Shown in pieces: positions 5,000-5,956 of a DNA stretch of 5,956 bases. The DNA lies in assembly GCA_031267055.1 (NCBI GenBank), contig JAIRZV010000047.1:1-5956 (forward strand), written 5' to 3'. The DNA comes from Candidatus Margulisiibacteriota bacterium. Its GTDB lineage: Bacteria > Margulisbacteria > Termititenacia > Termititenacales > Termititenacaceae. The position numbers and the translations under genes are program-made. Below the pieces are notes generated by a model. The model had not been told where the DNA came from. It ran no database searches and saw only the letters and a program-made list of their open reading frames with translations. How positions within the stretch are numbered: the stretch's first letter is position 1; each line of letters begins with the position of its first letter.

Positions 5000-5755
5000 T
5001 TACTGCGCTTCAGCCAGTTTATTCAAAATCTCATCGGGAACATCCGCGTTGTGGCTGACTTTTTGCACATCGTCCACTTCCTCGATTTTTTCCACGAGAT
5101 TGAGAATCTTACCGGCGGTGTTTTCCTCGCTGACCGCGATAGTGTTGTCGGCGATGAGCGTGATCTCCGCGTTGTCTATAGGCAGACCGGCGACCTCCGC
5201 GGCCTTGACACATTTGTCAAAATCCGCCGGCTCGCAGGTTACTTCAATGGCGTCGCCGTAATCCTTGATGTCTTCCGCACCGGCGTCGAGTAAAGTTTCC
5301 ATGAGTTTGTCTTCGGTTACTTTGCCGGAGTCAAATTCCAAAAGACCTTTTTTGTGGAACATAAAACTGACCGAACCCGGCGTGCCCAGATTGCCGCCAT
5401 TTTTTTCCAGCGTGGAGCGCACCAGAGAAGCGGTACGGTTGCGGTTGTCGGTCTGGCACTCGATGAGCATGGCCACGCCGCCCGGCGCATAACCTTCGTA
5501 AGTGACACTTTCGATGCCGCCTTCTTTGCCGGCGCCGCGCTCGATCGCGCGTTTGATATTGTCATTGGGCATGTTGACTTTTTTGGCCTGCTCGATCGCC
5601 ATGCGCAGACGGGAATTCAGCGCGGGATCAGCGTTGCCGCCATCTTTGATCGCGGTGATGATGTCCATCGCCGCTTTGGAAAACGCTTTGCCTTTGACCG
5701 CGTCAGCTTTGCCTTTGGTGTATTTGATCTTGCTCCATTTATTATGTCCGGACAT
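5000..5755 (-). CDS. yebC: YebC/PmpR-family (TACO1-like) protein
   Basis: The 251-residue protein is full length for the family and has its hallmarks: MSGHNKWSKIKYTKGKADA at the start, YEGYAPGG (86-93), TDNRNRTA (102-109), GSVSFMFHKKG (127-137) and the acidic C-terminal signature KIEEVDDVQKVSHNADVPDE. Family members were long annotated as transcriptional regulators (PmpR, YebC). More recent work links bacterial YebC and mitochondrial TACO1 to translation, easing ribosome stalling at proline-rich stretches. Which role applies here cannot be told from sequence. A GGAGG site at 5760-5764, four bases from the ATG, supports the start. It is followed after 15 bases by the PHP gene and preceded after 69 bases by the end of another minus-strand gene. 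The usual neighbour ruvC is not visible in the window. Confidence 0.97.
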   Translation of the reverse strand: MSGHNKWSKIKYTKGKADAVKGKAFSKAAMDIITAIKDGGNADPALNSRLRMAIEQAKKVNMPNDNIKRAIERGAGKEGGIESVTYEGYAPGGVAMLIECQTDNRNRTASLVRSTLEKNGGNLGTPGSVSFMFHKKGLLEFDSGKVTEDKLMETLLDAGAEDIKDYGDAIEVTCEPADFDKCVKAAEVAGLPIDNAEITLIADNTIAVSEENTAGKILNLVEKIEEVDDVQKVSHNADVPDEILNKLAEAQ

Positions 5756-5787
5756 GCTGCCTCCATTAAGAATTTTTAAGAGGATTC

Positions 5788-5816
5788 ATTATGCAACGAA
5801 TTACGCCGTCAGGCAA
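5788..5816 (-). promoter_or_regulatory. Probable sigma-70-type promoter of yebC
   Basis: On the minus strand, TTGCCT (5816-5811, four of six matches to TTGACA) is followed after exactly 17 bases by CATAAT (5793-5788, five of six matches to TATAAT). Transcription would start near 5781, giving a leader of about 25 bases with the GGAGG site. The promoter lies in the 69-base gap after the preceding gene, so yebC and the PHP gene could be transcribed independently, though read-through is also possible. Confidence 0.5.
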
Positions 5817-5824
5817 GGCGCGTT

Positions 5825-5956
5825 TTACGGGACAGAAACTTCTTCCGCTGTCCGGCGGGCGACAGCCGGATCGAGATCTTCCGGTTTGAGACCCAGCAGA
5901 TCAGCGATAGCCTGGCGCAGAGCCAGCGGCAGTTTAAATCCCGCCAATTCCTCGCG
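5825..5956 (-). CDS. C-terminal end of an unrecognised protein (5' truncated by the window edge)
   Basis: The last 43 residues of a minus-strand frame run from the window edge to a TAA at 5827-5825. The visible part is mostly helical and Leu/Ala-rich: REELAGFKLPLALRQAIADL, then LGLKPEDLDPAVARR, ending TAEEVSVP. I do not recognise the protein. It is accepted as coding because the frame is open, the composition matches the G+C-rich yebC and PHP genes, and it lies upstream of yebC on the same strand with a normal gap. The opposite-strand frame starting at 5791 is short and overlaps it. Confidence 0.6.
   Translation of the reverse strand, partial: REELAGFKLPLALRQAIADLLGLKPEDLDPAVARRTAEEVSVP

Noticed and set aside
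5354..5779. Plus-strand open frame of 141 codons opposite yebC
   Set aside because: Long only because of the G+C-rich codon pattern of yebC on the other strand; yebC is unmistakable and full length.
5791..5889. Short plus-strand frame of 32 codons with an AAGAGGA site upstream
   Set aside because: The ribosome-site-like sequence is by chance within the yebC leader, and the frame overlaps the more convincing minus-strand C-terminal coding region.

Overview
The window looks like chromosomal DNA from a diderm (two-membrane) bacterium. The main reason is a large protein that ends in an outer-membrane beta-barrel-like domain. The lineage cannot be fixed from this sequence. Base composition is uneven: the yebC/PHP block on the right is clearly richer in G+C than the toxin-antitoxin block and the spacer on the left. 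The long intergenic stretches full of palindromes suggest an uncultured or host-associated lineage with many dispersed repeats, but that is only a weak inference.

Layout. Bases 1-162 hold the 3' end of an unrecognised plus-strand gene. Tail to tail with it, on the minus strand, is a compact type II toxin-antitoxin operon. An antitoxin-like gene (640-428) overlaps a RelE/ParE-type toxin gene (428-177) by one base, and an extended -10 promoter lies at 669-677. Bases 641-1147 contain no convincing complete gene. They hold a start-less open frame of doubtful value (655-927) and two nested palindromic elements (886-973 and 990-1095) that appear to be diverged copies in opposite orientation.

Bases 1138-1437 hold a good ribosome binding site and an ATG opening a signal-peptide-like sequence. 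This runs into a tract of nine C and then a stop at 1202-1204. A third palindromic element follows (1269-1399), built as an inverted duplication of stem-loops. At 1438 an 871-codon gene starts with its own ribosome binding site. Its protein has an N-terminal beta-rich region, an acidic linker, a transglutaminase-like (papain-fold) core and a C-terminal barrel ending in Trp. That is the layout of an autotransporter-like surface protein, yet its own N-terminus has no signal peptide. The signal-peptide-like frame 290 bases upstream, out of frame and separated by a homopolymer and a repeat, is the most interesting feature of the window.

Bases 4054-4267 separate this gene from the convergent block on the right. 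They hold a fourth nested palindrome (4092-4214) that probably also acts as a terminator. The right block runs on the minus strand: the 3' end of an unknown gene (5956-5825), then yebC (5755-5000) with a plausible promoter of its own, then a YcdX-like PHP-domain metallophosphatase (4984-4268). The last gene starts 15 bases after yebC ends, with no visible Shine-Dalgarno sequence, so the two are probably translationally coupled. No rRNA, tRNA, CRISPR array or transposase gene was seen.
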